64,000 nt of DNA from CAMCXT01 sp040403315 (GCA_040403315.1 JBBAKX010000001.1:682001-746000), one strand, 5' to 3'; positions 8,859-17,207 are shown, counted from the stretch's first letter. Notes: generated by a model from the sequence alone, not told the origin. Translations and numbers: made by a program.

Positions 8859-9368
8859 TTAATTATTTCGCTTGTAAATGGGCACAGTCGAACATGCTTC
8901 ACCATACATGATGCTCTTGGCAGTGGGTTGAAGCTTACGCGTGAGCATCAGAAAAGCAGCACGTGGAACTGGAAGGTTTCCGCATCCTTTGATGATTAAG
9001 CGCTGATCGTCAAATTCAGAAACATCAAGATTGTCTATCACCTCTTTGTACAATTCAGTTTCTAAGTCTTCCAAATCGCCAAAAACAACGCGCTTTGCAT
9101 GAGGCTCCAAGGCCGCTGCTACGAGCATATAAGACCAAACAGGAATAATTGCATCTTCAGAGCAATTCACAGCTACCATCGCTCCGCTATACTGAGTCCA
9201 GTCGTGGATTTTGATCCACTCTCTGAAATCTTTTTCCTTAAGAATCATGCCCATGAAAAGTTGATCCTTGATGTCGATCTCTTTCCTTAGTCCTTTCACA
9301 TAATAGTCCTCCAAATCGAGGTTGATTAATCCGCTATTGGCAACTTTATTGATGATTTCATTGTCCAT
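8859..9368 (-). CDS. DUF2480 family protein, last gene of the suf operon
   Basis: 169 residues. It matches DUF2480 of Bacteroidota, with motifs INLDLEDYY, LFMGMILKEKDFREWI, VWSYMLVAAAL and the C-terminal KGCGNLPVPRAAF ... SIMYGEACSTVPIYKR. The family is characteristically found beside suf genes, and two conserved Cys (KGCG, EACS) fit an Fe-S related function, but no activity is established. The start lies 33 bases after the DUF59 gene, so it is read as part of the same leftward operon. Confidence 0.88.
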   Translation of the reverse strand: MDNEIINKVANSGLINLDLEDYYVKGLRKEIDIKDQLFMGMILKEKDFREWIKIHDWTQYSGAMVAVNCSEDAIIPVWSYMLVAAALEPHAKRVVFGDLEDLETELYKEVIDNLDVSEFDDQRLIIKGCGNLPVPRAAFLMLTRKLQPTAKSIMYGEACSTVPIYKRNN

Positions 9369-9401
9369 GATTCGAAATGGATTGAAGTTAACTTTGGATG
9401 A

Positions 9402-9719
9402 CTATAAAAAGCCCAACTCTAATTTGGCCTCTTCGCTCATCATGCTTTGTTCCCAAGGTGGATCGAAAGTAATTTCTACCTTGGCAGAAGAAACGCCATC
9501 AACACCTGCAATTTTCGATTCAACATCAGGCGGTAAAGTTTCTGCTACCGGACAAGAAGGACTCGTCAATGTCATCATTACATGAACTGCATTTTCTTCG
9601 TTGATATTGATTTCATAGATCAATCCAAGCTCATAGATATTCACCGGAATTTCCGGATCATAACAGGTTTGAATCGCTTTTATAACATCCTTCTCGAGCT
9701 GTTCGATGGTTTTCTCCAT
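9402..9719 (-). CDS. SUF-associated DUF59/MIP18-type Fe-S assembly protein
   Basis: 105 residues, a single MIP18 (DUF59) domain as in SufT/PaaD-like proteins that help mature Fe-S proteins in the cytoplasm. Conserved features are CYDPEIPVNIYELGLIY near the N-terminus, TSPSCPVAE around the reactive Cys, and DPPWEQSMMSEEAKLELG at the end. It begins 2 bases after sufE ends and is clearly co-transcribed with the suf genes. The exact step in cluster delivery is inferred from the family. Confidence 0.92.
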   Translation of the reverse strand: MEKTIEQLEKDVIKAIQTCYDPEIPVNIYELGLIYEININEENAVHVMMTLTSPSCPVAETLPPDVESKIAGVDGVSSAKVEITFDPPWEQSMMSEEAKLELGFL

Positions 9720-9721
9720 GG

Positions 9722-10138
9722 TTAATTCTTCACGTATTTTGCGGCTTCGAGCTTCACTCGCTTGATCATAGATTCAAGTCCGACAGCTCGTTGCATCGAT
9801 AAATTATCCTTTATTCCGGCTTTTTCAAAAACATCCAAGTTTGCTTGCACAATGTCTTCGGGCTTTTCTCCATCTACTAAGCGAATAAGCAATGTGAGCA
9901 AGCCTCTTGGGATTTGCGCTTCCGAATGCCCATAAAAATGAAGCACATCCCCATCCAAATCGGACGATAGAAATACTCGGTTTTGACAACCATGTATGAT
10001 GTTTTGCTCCACTTTTCGTTCTTCAGGCATTGGTGGCAGTGTTTCGCCTGTATCTATAACGATTTGGAAGCGATCTTGCCAATTGTCGAGTATTTCGAAC
10101 TCTTCAATAATTTCGGCTTCTTTAACTGCTATACTCAT
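9722..10138 (-). CDS. sufE: SufE cysteine desulfuration protein
   Basis: 138 residues, standard SufE length. SufE accepts the persulfide sulfur from SufS and passes it to the SufBCD scaffold. The acceptor cysteine is Cys51 in NIIHGCQNRV, the same position as in E. coli SufE. Other family features are the N-terminal IIEEFEILDNWQDRFQ helix and the ARGL-like segment PRGLLTLLIRL. The start codon overlaps the sufS stop by 4 bases (ATGA), so the two partners are translationally coupled. Confidence 0.96.
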   Translation of the reverse strand: MSIAVKEAEIIEEFEILDNWQDRFQIVIDTGETLPPMPEERKVEQNIIHGCQNRVFLSSDLDGDVLHFYGHSEAQIPRGLLTLLIRLVDGEKPEDIVQANLDVFEKAGIKDNLSMQRAVGLESMIKRVKLEAAKYVKN

Positions 10139-11373
10139 GCTAACATGCGTTTTGCTACTGAAAGTGCATCCATCATTTTATCGATTTCTGCACGGGTGTT
10201 ATAAAATGAAAATGAGGCTCTGATGGTGCCTGGAATATCAAAAAACTGCATTATTGGTTCTGCACAATGATGACCAGTTCGAACGGCTACTCCATGTTTA
10301 TCGAGAATAAATCCAACATCATAAGGATGAGCGCCATTGAGCAGAAAAGAAACAACAGAAACCTTGTTTTGGGCTTCACCTATAATCCGAAAATCTCCAG
10401 TTGCTTTAAGTCTTTCGGTTGTGTAATTCAAAAGATCTTGCTCATGCTCGGCCACTTTTGTGTGATCTAGCGAATTCCAATAACGAATTCCTTCAGCCAT
10501 GCTGATAGCTCCTTCAATATTGGGAGTGCCAGCTTCAAATTTTAATGGAGGATCGTTGTAGGTGGTTTTTGAAAAGCTCACCGAACGAATCATATCGCCA
10601 CCACCCTGATAAGGCGGAATTTGTTCGAGATTCGAGAGTTTTCCATACAATACTCCCATTCCAGTTGGACCTAGTAGTTTGTGTGCTGAAAACACATAGA
10701 AGTCACAATCTAACTTCTTTACATCCACCTTGAAATGTGCTACTGCCTGCGCGCCATCTATCAAAGTCATGGCTCCAACTTTTTGCGCCATGGCGATGAG
10801 TTCTTCCACCGGATTGATGGTCCCAAGGGCATTAGAAACATGAATTGCCGCGAGCATTCTCGTGCGCGGACCAATGAGTTTTTGTGCCTCTTCGAGGATG
10901 AGCTCGCCGTTTTGATCCATTGGAATCACTTTCAGCAAGGCGCCGGTTTCTTCACAGATCATTTGCCAAGGAACAATATTGGCGTGATGTTCCATGGCAG
11001 TTACCACAATTTCGTCGCCAGCTTTAAGATAGTGTCTTCCCCAAGTTTGCGCTATCAGGTTGATGCCTTCTGTAGTTCCTTTGGTGAAAATAATTTCTTC
11101 AGTACTTCGAGCATTGAGGAATGTTTTCACTTCTTCTCGAGCAGCCTCGTATGCAGAAGTAGCTTGCTGACTTAATGTATGAACTCCGCGGTGGATGTTA
11201 GCGTTATATCCTGAATAATAAGCCGTTATGGCTTCAATTACCTGAATAGGTTTCTGTGATGTTGCTCCATTGTCAAAATAAACCAAAGGAAATCCGTTCA
11301 CTTGTTGGTGAAGAATTGGAAAATCATCTCTGATTTTTAAAACATCAAATTTTTCGGCCATTGAAGTAAGCAT
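10135..11373 (-). CDS. sufS: SufS cysteine desulfurase
   Basis: 412 residues, group II PLP-dependent cysteine desulfurase that converts cysteine to alanine and a protein-bound persulfide for Fe-S assembly. The PLP lysine is Lys232 in FSAHKLLGPTGMG. The catalytic cysteine is Cys370 in VRTGHHCAEP. YFDNGATSQKP and HRGVHTLSQQAT near the N-terminus are typical of SufS. ATG at 11373 is used here; a second ATG four codons later is also possible. It starts 12 bases after sufD and couples to sufE. Confidence 0.96.
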   Translation of the reverse strand: MLTSMAEKFDVLKIRDDFPILHQQVNGFPLVYFDNGATSQKPIQVIEAITAYYSGYNANIHRGVHTLSQQATSAYEAAREEVKTFLNARSTEEIIFTKGTTEGINLIAQTWGRHYLKAGDEIVVTAMEHHANIVPWQMICEETGALLKVIPMDQNGELILEEAQKLIGPRTRMLAAIHVSNALGTINPVEELIAMAQKVGAMTLIDGAQAVAHFKVDVKKLDCDFYVFSAHKLLGPTGMGVLYGKLSNLEQIPPYQGGGDMIRSVSFSKTTYNDPPLKFEAGTPNIEGAISMAEGIRYWNSLDHTKVAEHEQDLLNYTTERLKATGDFRIIGEAQNKVSVVSFLLNGAHPYDVGFILDKHGVAVRTGHHCAEPIMQFFDIPGTIRASFSFYNTRAEIDKMMDALSVAKRMLA

Positions 11374-11385
11374 ACTTATTGGGGG

Positions 11386-12705
11386 TCAGGCACTGTATTT
11401 TTCTTGAAGCAATTCAGTAAGTGTTTTGCGTAGCTTTTCAGATGGAAGCTTTTCCAAAATTTCACCGGCGTATGCATTTAAAAGTAGCGCTCTCGCCTTC
11501 GGAGTTGAGATTCCACGTGATCTCAAATAGAACATTTGTTCTGGATCTAAAACGCCTGTCGACGAGCCATGAGAACATTTTACATCGTCCGCATAAATTT
11601 CCAACTGTGGTTTGGTATTCACTGTTGCTTCTTCGCTCAATAGAATATTCTTGTTACTTTGATACGCATTGGTTTTTTGTGCATCCTGGCGAACGTAAAC
11701 TTTTCCATTAAAAATAGCTGTGCCATTTCCGTCTACTACACCTTTATAAAGTTCGTTGCTTTCGCAGTGAGGCATTCTGTGATCAACCAAGGTATGGCTA
11801 TCGAAAATCTGTTCACCAGTTGGATGATAATAACCATACAAATGCGCTTCACAATTTGAATCCGCCAATACAATGTTGAGATTGCTTCTTACCAATCGAC
11901 CGTTTAAATGGATCGCAAAGTGTGAAAAATTGCCGTGGGTATGCACGTGGGCCTCAGTATGGTGGACTGCTGAAATATCTTGATTGTCGTAAGCTTGAAC
12001 CAAGTGAACATGTGCATTTTTGCCACAGTGTACTTCTGTTACCGTATTAATAAAAATGTCTTGTTTTTCAGTTCCTTCAGGTGTAAGTCCTATCAAATTT
12101 ATCTGGGCTCCATCTTCGGCAACAACCAATACTCGAGGCTGAATAAAAATTGGTTGGTCAGAAGTGGTAAGTTGAATAATCTGAATTGGCTTTTCAATTA
12201 GGACGTTTTTTGCCAAATGGATGTAAATACCATCCGCAAACATGGCCGAATTCAAGGCCAAGAAAGGATCTGCATCTGGATTAGAAAGAGTGCCAATATG
12301 GGTGAGTACAGTAACATTCTTGTTGCGGATAGCATCAGCAAGAGAACCTGCTGTAAATCCTTCAATTCCTAAAGGAATATTAGAAAGTGCTGGAGCAAAA
12401 AAGCCATTAACCATTACCAGCCGGTATGCTTCGGTGTCAATCAGCATCGATTCAGGCAATTGCTCAATCGACGGTGACGGAGCGGTAAGTGGATGGTTAT
12501 AATCCTTGCGCAGAAATTTGTCCATCGCAATGTATCGATACTCCTCGTGTTTTCTGCCCGGAAATCCTTGTTTGCGGAATGCATTTGCTGCATTTTCACG
12601 AAAGTTAGCAATCATCGGATTGTCTAACAAAAGGGCTGATTTTTGCACACTGAAATCAGCAAGAAGCTTTTCTTTTAGGTCGATGCCTGTAAGTGTTTCT
12701 AACAT
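11386..12705 (-). CDS. sufD: SufD, Fe-S scaffold complex subunit
   Basis: About 439 residues from ATG at 12705. A TTG at 12726 that overlaps the sufC stop is an alternative start. SufD forms the SufBC2D scaffold with SufB and SufC. The C-terminal SufBD beta-helix signature is clear: DSHTLVDHRMPHCESNELYKG, then KVYVRQDAQKTNAYQSN, LLSEEATVNTKPQLEIYADDVKCSHGSSTG, and FYLRSRGISTPKARALLL. The N-terminal GRKHEEYRYIAMDKFL motif is also typical. Its partner SufB is not encoded in this window. Confidence 0.95.
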   Translation of the reverse strand: MLETLTGIDLKEKLLADFSVQKSALLLDNPMIANFRENAANAFRKQGFPGRKHEEYRYIAMDKFLRKDYNHPLTAPSPSIEQLPESMLIDTEAYRLVMVNGFFAPALSNIPLGIEGFTAGSLADAIRNKNVTVLTHIGTLSNPDADPFLALNSAMFADGIYIHLAKNVLIEKPIQIIQLTTSDQPIFIQPRVLVVAEDGAQINLIGLTPEGTEKQDIFINTVTEVHCGKNAHVHLVQAYDNQDISAVHHTEAHVHTHGNFSHFAIHLNGRLVRSNLNIVLADSNCEAHLYGYYHPTGEQIFDSHTLVDHRMPHCESNELYKGVVDGNGTAIFNGKVYVRQDAQKTNAYQSNKNILLSEEATVNTKPQLEIYADDVKCSHGSSTGVLDPEQMFYLRSRGISTPKARALLLNAYAGEILEKLPSEKLRKTLTELLQEKYSA

Positions 12706-12722
12706 GTTTTTAGTTTGCTCAA

Positions 12723-13478
12723 TCAAAGTGATGCAACTTCCTTACGAATCCAGTCATAGCCTTTTTCCTCAAGTTCAAGTGCCAATTCTTTGGTTCCAGA
12801 TTTCACAATCTTTCCTTCAAAAAGCACATGCACGAAATCAGGTACAATAAAATCCAATAATCGCTGATAATGGGTAATTACGATGCAAGCATTATCAGGT
12901 CTTTTCAGTTGAGTAACGCCTGTTGCAACAATGCGAAGTGCATCTATATCGAGACCCGAATCTGTTTCATCCAATATGGCAAGCTTAGGATCTAACATGG
13001 CCATTTGGAAAATTTCATTTCTTTTCTTTTCCCCACCCGAAAAGCCTTCGTTTACAGAACGATTTGTCAGGTTGGTATCGATCTCGACCAATGCTTTCTT
13101 TTCCTTCATCATTTGAAGAAATTCCTTTGGTTCAATGGGTGATAATCCGCGGTATTCGCGTTGTTCGTTCATTGCTGTTTTAAGGAAATTGGTTATGCTC
13201 ACTCCCGGAATTTCAACTGGGTATTGAAACGCCAAAAATATTCCCTCACGGGCACGATCCTCAGGAGCCATTTCTAACAAATTCTTGCCCTCGAAAATGA
13301 TTTCGCCTGAGGTAACTTCGTAATCTTCTCTTCCCGCCAATACCGAGGCAAGCGTAGATTTCCCAGAACCATTCGGTCCCATTATCGCATGTACTTCGCC
13401 GGGCTTAACCTCAAGATTAAATCCTTTCAAGATTTCTTTTTCGGCAACTCTGGCGTGAAGATTTTTGATGCTCAGCAT
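12723..13478 (-). CDS. sufC: SufC, ABC-type ATPase of the Fe-S scaffold
   Basis: 251 residues. SufC is a soluble ABC ATPase that powers conformational change of SufBC2D. Walker A is GPNGSGKST, the signature is GFSGGEKKRNE, Walker B is PKLAILDETDSGLDID, and the H-loop is VITHYQ. The Asp-Glu-Thr-Asp order at Walker B is characteristic of SufC. It is the first gene of this leftward suf operon; the 312 bases upstream hold a promoter-like element and an inverted repeat rather than sufB. Confidence 0.96.
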   Translation of the reverse strand: MLSIKNLHARVAEKEILKGFNLEVKPGEVHAIMGPNGSGKSTLASVLAGREDYEVTSGEIIFEGKNLLEMAPEDRAREGIFLAFQYPVEIPGVSITNFLKTAMNEQREYRGLSPIEPKEFLQMMKEKKALVEIDTNLTNRSVNEGFSGGEKKRNEIFQMAMLDPKLAILDETDSGLDIDALRIVATGVTQLKRPDNACIVITHYQRLLDFIVPDFVHVLFEGKIVKSGTKELALELEEKGYDWIRKEVASL

Positions 13479-13496
13479 GTTAAGTCTATTTTGGAC

Positions 13497-13540
13497 AGAA
13501 CCAATTTGTTTATAATGGTTCTAAATAATTCGCAAAATTA
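13497..13540 (-). promoter_or_regulatory. Candidate promoter and inverted-repeat operator of the suf operon
   Basis: Read leftward, TAATTTTG (13540-13533) matches the Bacteroidota -7 consensus TAnnTTTG. A perfect 7-bp inverted repeat, AGAACCA (13497-13503) with TGGTTCT (13516-13522) separated by 12 bases, lies between it and the sufC start at 13478. A 26-bp dyad at this position is a plausible repressor site overlapping the transcription start. No TTG -33 element is found at the usual distance. Confidence 0.5.
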
Positions 13541-13790
13541 ACACTTATAGAGGCTTCTTGTTCAGAATTGTCCTAGAAAATTTGGACTTTCTGCAATTCT
13601 TCCGTCTATTAAGGGCCGAATGTTCTTCAGTTTAATGAAATCATGAAATAGAATTTGCGAAAGGTGGTTGCTCGGTAGAGCAGAAATTCGAAATGGCTAA
13701 AATCGATATCTTTCTCTCAGTAGGATTTAATGCTTCTGATCGAAATGTTCTCTTTCAGAGGACCATATAGTTTCCAATCAGCATTTTGGT
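13541..13790. other. Non-coding stretch between suf operon and lipoprotein gene
   Basis: Together with the suf leader this makes a 312-base gap. All frames are closed by stops within short distances, and no remnant of sufB motifs can be read. A D-arm-like GCTC-GGTA-GAGC at about 13670-13681 does not extend to a tRNA fold. No other RNA or repeat was seen. Confidence 0.6.
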
Positions 13791-14324
13791 TTATTTATCA
13801 AGTACAATCTCTGGTGTTGTAATCTGGTTGCTCCGATTCAATGCCCGATCACAAATACTCACTTCGTAACGAATAGTATCATAAGGCGAAAACGGATTGT
13901 TGGTAAACAACCGCATTTCTATATCGCCTTCGAGGGTTTTGTTCTGCCCAGTTGGTGTTAAATTCGGAATTCTGGAATTATTCGACAAGGTATCAGCTCC
14001 AGGAAATGGTGGAGGTAGCGTAATTTTTTGCCAGTTTCCATTCTGTTTCTCGTAGTAGCTGATAAAGAAGTTGTAATAATATAGTGAGCTTTGGTTGTAA
14101 GGTGCGAGCGTATCGCCAGACGCAAGGCCCAAATCTCCGTCTCCATCGGTGAAATAAAACTTCAGTACTCCAAGCGAATCTTTGCCTGAAACGTCTTTAA
14201 TTTGCTCGAACGCAGTAAATCTTATGAAAGGCGAGTCGGGAAATTGATTGTCTTTCTTGCAGGAATTTGTAAACAATCCTGTAAGAATTAAGCCAACAGC
14301 CAATAACTTTGAAGCGCGTTTCAT
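13791..14324 (-). CDS. Small lipoprotein of unknown function
   Basis: About 177 residues from ATG at 14324. MKRASKLLAVGLILTGLFTNSC is a lipoprotein signal with Cys22 as the acylated residue. The mature part has an acidic DGDGDLGLASGDT stretch (calcium-binding-like) and a short FFISYYEKQNGNWQKI segment. It resembles small lipoproteins of unknown function in flavobacteria, with no named domain recognised. The gene is divergent from the LuxE-like gene, and the two ATG codons share the same CATG bases (14322-14325). Confidence 0.75.
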   Translation of the reverse strand: MKRASKLLAVGLILTGLFTNSCKKDNQFPDSPFIRFTAFEQIKDVSGKDSLGVLKFYFTDGDGDLGLASGDTLAPYNQSSLYYYNFFISYYEKQNGNWQKITLPPPFPGADTLSNNSRIPNLTPTGQNKTLEGDIEMRLFTNNPFSPYDTIRYEVSICDRALNRSNQITTPEIVLDK

Positions 14325-15354
14325 GATGAACAAAGATAGGCTCAAACATCCGCCATTTTTTCCCTCGGGAAGAAGTTCCCTTACTGAGAAAATTTTCGAG
14401 GTCTCGAACGAGTGGCAATTTAATGAATTGGCGCTTGAGATATTTATATTTCAGTTCACCAACAATCCAATTTATAGAACCTGGTGTGAAAACCTAAACC
14501 GAACTCCGGATAGCGTTACTTTATTAAGTGAAGTTCCATTCTTGCCTGTTGAGTTTTTCAAGAATTTCCCCATCAAAACTTGGCAAGGCAACCCAGTCAC
14601 CACTTTTTCAAGCTCAGGAACCACTGGGCAAATCACTTCTCAACACCACGTCGCAGATACTCATATATATGAACAGAGTTTGAAGAAGGGTTTTCAATTA
14701 GAATATGGCGATCCGTCCGACTGGATTATCATTGGACTTTTGCCTGCCTATTTGGAACGCCCGGGCTCATCGCTTGTTTACATGACTGATATTCTCATCC
14801 GAGAGAGTGGGCAAAAAGAAAGTGGATTTTATCTGAACAATTACGATGAACTATTGCTGTTGATGTCTCAATTAAAAGCGGAGAATAGGAAGGTATGGTT
14901 AATCGGTGTAAGCTTTGCGCTATTGGATATGGCCGAGAAACATCCTGAAGCATGGGAGAATTTGGTGGTTGTTGAAACCGGTGGAATGAAAGGTCGAAGA
15001 AAGGAAATGATCCGCGCTGATTTACATGAAACAATCCGAAGTAATTGGCCGATTTCAAGATTGCATTCTGAATATGGGATGACAGAATTATTTTCGCAAG
15101 GATGGATGAACGACAGTGGAAGGTTCAACACACCGCCTTGGATGAAAGTGATGATTCGGGAAACAGATGACCCTTTTTCGTATGCTGAAAATGGTAAAAC
15201 AGGAGGGATAAATGTGGTTGATCTGGCAAATTTGGATAGCTGTGCCTTCATTTCGACCTCCGATTTAGGAAAAAAATTCGCTGATGAAACTTTTGATGTG
15301 CTAGGGAGATTTGATCATTCTGATATTCGCGGCTGTAATTTGATGGTCGGCTGA
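14323..15354 (+). CDS. LuxE/PaaK-like acyl-protein synthetase or acyl transferase
   Basis: 343 residues from ATG 14323 (or the adjacent ATG 14326). It belongs to the LuxE branch of the ANL adenylating-enzyme superfamily: the glycine/serine-rich loop TTFSSSGTTGQ, then LPAYLERPGSSLVYM, VVETGGMKGRR, and the late SEYGMTELFSQG and GRFDHSDIRGCNLM. LuxE forms acyl-AMP and transfers the acyl group to a cysteine. Here there are no luxCD genes nearby, so a bioluminescence role is not implied. Relatives in Bacteroidota are orphan genes whose acyl substrate is unknown. Confidence 0.88.
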   Translation: MMNKDRLKHPPFFPSGRSSLTEKIFEVSNEWQFNELALEIFIFQFTNNPIYRTWCENLNRTPDSVTLLSEVPFLPVEFFKNFPIKTWQGNPVTTFSSSGTTGQITSQHHVADTHIYEQSLKKGFQLEYGDPSDWIIIGLLPAYLERPGSSLVYMTDILIRESGQKESGFYLNNYDELLLLMSQLKAENRKVWLIGVSFALLDMAEKHPEAWENLVVVETGGMKGRRKEMIRADLHETIRSNWPISRLHSEYGMTELFSQGWMNDSGRFNTPPWMKVMIRETDDPFSYAENGKTGGINVVDLANLDSCAFISTSDLGKKFADETFDVLGRFDHSDIRGCNLMVG

Positions 15355-15474
15355 GCCTTGATGGACGGGCATTTCGGGAATTTCTGTTGAAACACAAGAG
15401 TTTTTTTTTCAACTCATTGAGCCTCATCCGACTTTCCTAAAAGAGAATCGTTAAAAATTTGCTGTTGACAAAAT

Positions 15475-15504
15475 TTGGACATAAAGAATTCATTACTATC
15501 TTTG
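15475..15504 (+). promoter_or_regulatory. Bacteroidota-type promoter of the rplM operon
   Basis: TTG at 15475-15477 and TATCTTTG at 15497-15504 are separated by 19 bases. This matches the Bacteroidota primary sigma consensus TTG-N19-TAnnTTTG very well. Transcription would start near 15511, about 35 bases before the rplM start. Confidence 0.8.
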
Positions 15505-15544
15505 CAGCCCGTTTAAAAATCGTATTTCAAATCCTCCTGCTAAA

Positions 15545-16000
15545 GTGGATACACTGAGTTATAAAACAATTTCGGCCAATAAGGCAACTGTAACCAAAGA
15601 ATGGGTACTAGTTGACGCCGAAAACATGGTTCTGGGTCGTCTCAGTTCCAAAGTTGCCATGTTGATTCGTGGCAAGTACAAGCCGTCTTACACGCCTCAC
15701 GTAGACTGTGGTGATAATGTGATCATTATCAACGCCGACAAGGTGATCTTATCTGGTAACAAAACAGAAGATAAGGTTTACGTGCACTATACCGGTTATC
15801 CGGGAGGACAGCGCTTTGCAACCCCACGCGAATTGTTTGCGAAGAAACCAGAAGCTGTAATTGAAAAAGCAGTTCGTGGAATGCTTCCAAAAACGCGCTT
15901 AGGCCGTGCTCTATTCGGTAATTTGTTTGTGTATGCTGGACCAAGTCATCCGCATGCTGCACAACAGCCCAAACCCCTCAACCTTAACGATCTGAGATAA
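15545..16000 (+). CDS. rplM: 50S ribosomal protein L13
   Basis: 151 residues, normal length. L13 is an early-assembly protein of the large subunit. Conserved blocks include WVLVDAENMVLGRLSSKVA, HVDCGDNVIIINADKV, YTGYPGGQR and VRGMLPKTRLGR. Translation must start with GTG at 15545, because the MDTLSYKTISANKATV N-terminus is the standard one in Bacteroidota and no ATG is available. Its stop shares a base with the rpsI start, making a ribosomal operon with rpsI and rpsB. Confidence 0.97.
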   Translation: MDTLSYKTISANKATVTKEWVLVDAENMVLGRLSSKVAMLIRGKYKPSYTPHVDCGDNVIIINADKVILSGNKTEDKVYVHYTGYPGGQRFATPRELFAKKPEAVIEKAVRGMLPKTRLGRALFGNLFVYAGPSHPHAAQQPKPLNLNDLR

Positions 16001-16386
16001 TGGAAATCATCAACACCAGCGGAAGAAGAAAGACTTCAGTTGCACGCGTTTACCTTAAAGCAGGAAGCGGTGTAATCACTGTAAACAACCGCGACTACAA
16101 AGAATATTTCTCTGTTCCAATGCTTCAGGGAGCCGTTCAGCAACCATTTCAGATCACTCAACAAGAAGGAAAATTCGACGTTACCGCCAATATCACTGGT
16201 GGCGGTATCACTGGGCAAGCTCAAGCACTTCGTTTAGCTATCTCAAAAGCGCTAGTTGAATTAGATGCGGCTCAAAAATCATCTTTACGTGCTGCTGGTC
16301 TCATAACCCGCGATCCACGTATGGTTGAGCGTAAAAAGCCAGGTCAGAAAAAAGCGCGTAAACGCTTCCAGTTCAGTAAACGTTAA
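16000..16386 (+). CDS. rpsI: 30S ribosomal protein S9
   Basis: 128 residues. S9 binds near the P-site tRNA; its basic tail reaches the tRNA anticodon loop. NTSGRRKTSVARVYL at the start, GGGITGQAQALRLAISKAL in the middle and the tail RKKPGQKKARKRFQFSKR are diagnostic. It directly follows rplM (one-base overlap), the usual order. Confidence 0.98.
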   Translation: MEIINTSGRRKTSVARVYLKAGSGVITVNNRDYKEYFSVPMLQGAVQQPFQITQQEGKFDVTANITGGGITGQAQALRLAISKALVELDAAQKSSLRAAGLITRDPRMVERKKPGQKKARKRFQFSKR

Positions 16387-16410
16387 ACCATTCCAGATTT
16401 CATACAAGAT

Positions 16411-17178
16411 ATGTCAAGAATTACAACCGATCAGCTTCTGGAGGCAGGTGTTCACTTTGGGCACCTTAAGAGTAAGTGGAATCCAAACATGGCTCCGTAC
16501 ATTTTTATGGAGAGAAACGGAATCCACGTTATCGACCTCAATAAAACTGTAGCGAAACTCGATGAGGCATCTGCTGCATTGAAGCAAATTGCTAAGTCTG
16601 GAAAGAAAATACTTTTCGTAGCCACAAAAAAGCAAGCCAAAGAAATTGTTGCTGAAGCAGTTCGTAAAGTGAACATGCCTTTTGTAACAGAGCGCTGGCC
16701 AGGCGGTATGTTGACTAATTTCACCACTATCCGTAAGGCTGTGAAGAAAATGGCAACTATCGATAAAATGGCTACCGATGGTACTTTCGAAACCATCTCC
16801 AAAAAAGAAAAACTTACCATTTCTCGTGAGCGTGAAAAACTTGAAACACAGTTTGGATCAATTTCAGATATGAGTCGCCTACCAGCAGCACTATTTATCG
16901 TAGATATCTCAAAAGAGCATATCGCAGTTGCTGAAGCACGCCGCCTAAATATCCCTACTTTCGCAGTAGTAGATACCAACTCTAACCCGAATCTTGTTGA
17001 TTATCCAATCCCTGCTAATGATGATGCTGCAAAGTCAATTGCACTCATTATGGAAGTTGTAGTTGGAGCAATCCAAGAGGGTCTTTCAGAGAGAAAGTCT
17101 GAAAAAGACAAGGGTGATGATGATGGCCGCAAAGAAAAAGAAGAAATATCTTCTAAAGAAACAACAAGTAAAGAATAA
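16411..17178 (+). CDS. rpsB: 30S ribosomal protein S2
   Basis: 255 residues. S2 joins the small subunit late and helps bind S1. TTDQLLEAGVHFGHLKSKWNP, IHVIDLNKTVAKLDEA, VTERWPGGMLTNFTTIRKAV and IPTFAVVDTNSNPNLVDYPIPANDD (this last run continues the conserved block to about residue 205) are classic. The last 30 residues are a highly charged Lys/Glu/Asp extension beyond the conserved core, seen to a varying extent in Bacteroidota. It is 24 bases after rpsI and 29 bases before tsf. Confidence 0.98.
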   Translation: MSRITTDQLLEAGVHFGHLKSKWNPNMAPYIFMERNGIHVIDLNKTVAKLDEASAALKQIAKSGKKILFVATKKQAKEIVAEAVRKVNMPFVTERWPGGMLTNFTTIRKAVKKMATIDKMATDGTFETISKKEKLTISREREKLETQFGSISDMSRLPAALFIVDISKEHIAVAEARRLNIPTFAVVDTNSNPNLVDYPIPANDDAAKSIALIMEVVVGAIQEGLSERKSEKDKGDDDGRKEKEEISSKETTSKE

Positions 17179-17207
17179 TTTCACTTAAATCAATAGGAGA
17201 ACGTACT

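Noticed and set aside
13661..13700. tRNA-like stretch with GCTC-GGTA-GAGC and TTCGAA
   Set aside because: The D-arm resemblance does not extend to an anticodon arm, acceptor stem or correct spacing, so no tRNA can be folded.
13479..13790. Possible remnant of sufB upstream of sufC
   Set aside because: No SufB motif or extended open frame can be read on either strand in the 312 bases.
14248..14325. Longer start for the LuxE-like gene at TTG 14248
   Set aside because: The added 25 residues run through the opposite lipoprotein signal peptide, and adjacent ATG codons at 14323 and 14326 give the expected start.
14323..15354. Bioluminescence (lux) locus
   Set aside because: Only a LuxE-family gene is present; no luciferase or reductase genes accompany it.
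15386..15415. GTTGAAA ... TTTCAAC hairpin with T run after the LuxE-like gene
   Set aside because: The T run is part of the stem and loop, not downstream of it, so it does not make a convincing terminator.
16452..16979. 175-codon leftward open frame opposite rpsB
   Set aside because: Antisense shadow of a ribosomal protein gene whose conserved motifs fix the coding strand.
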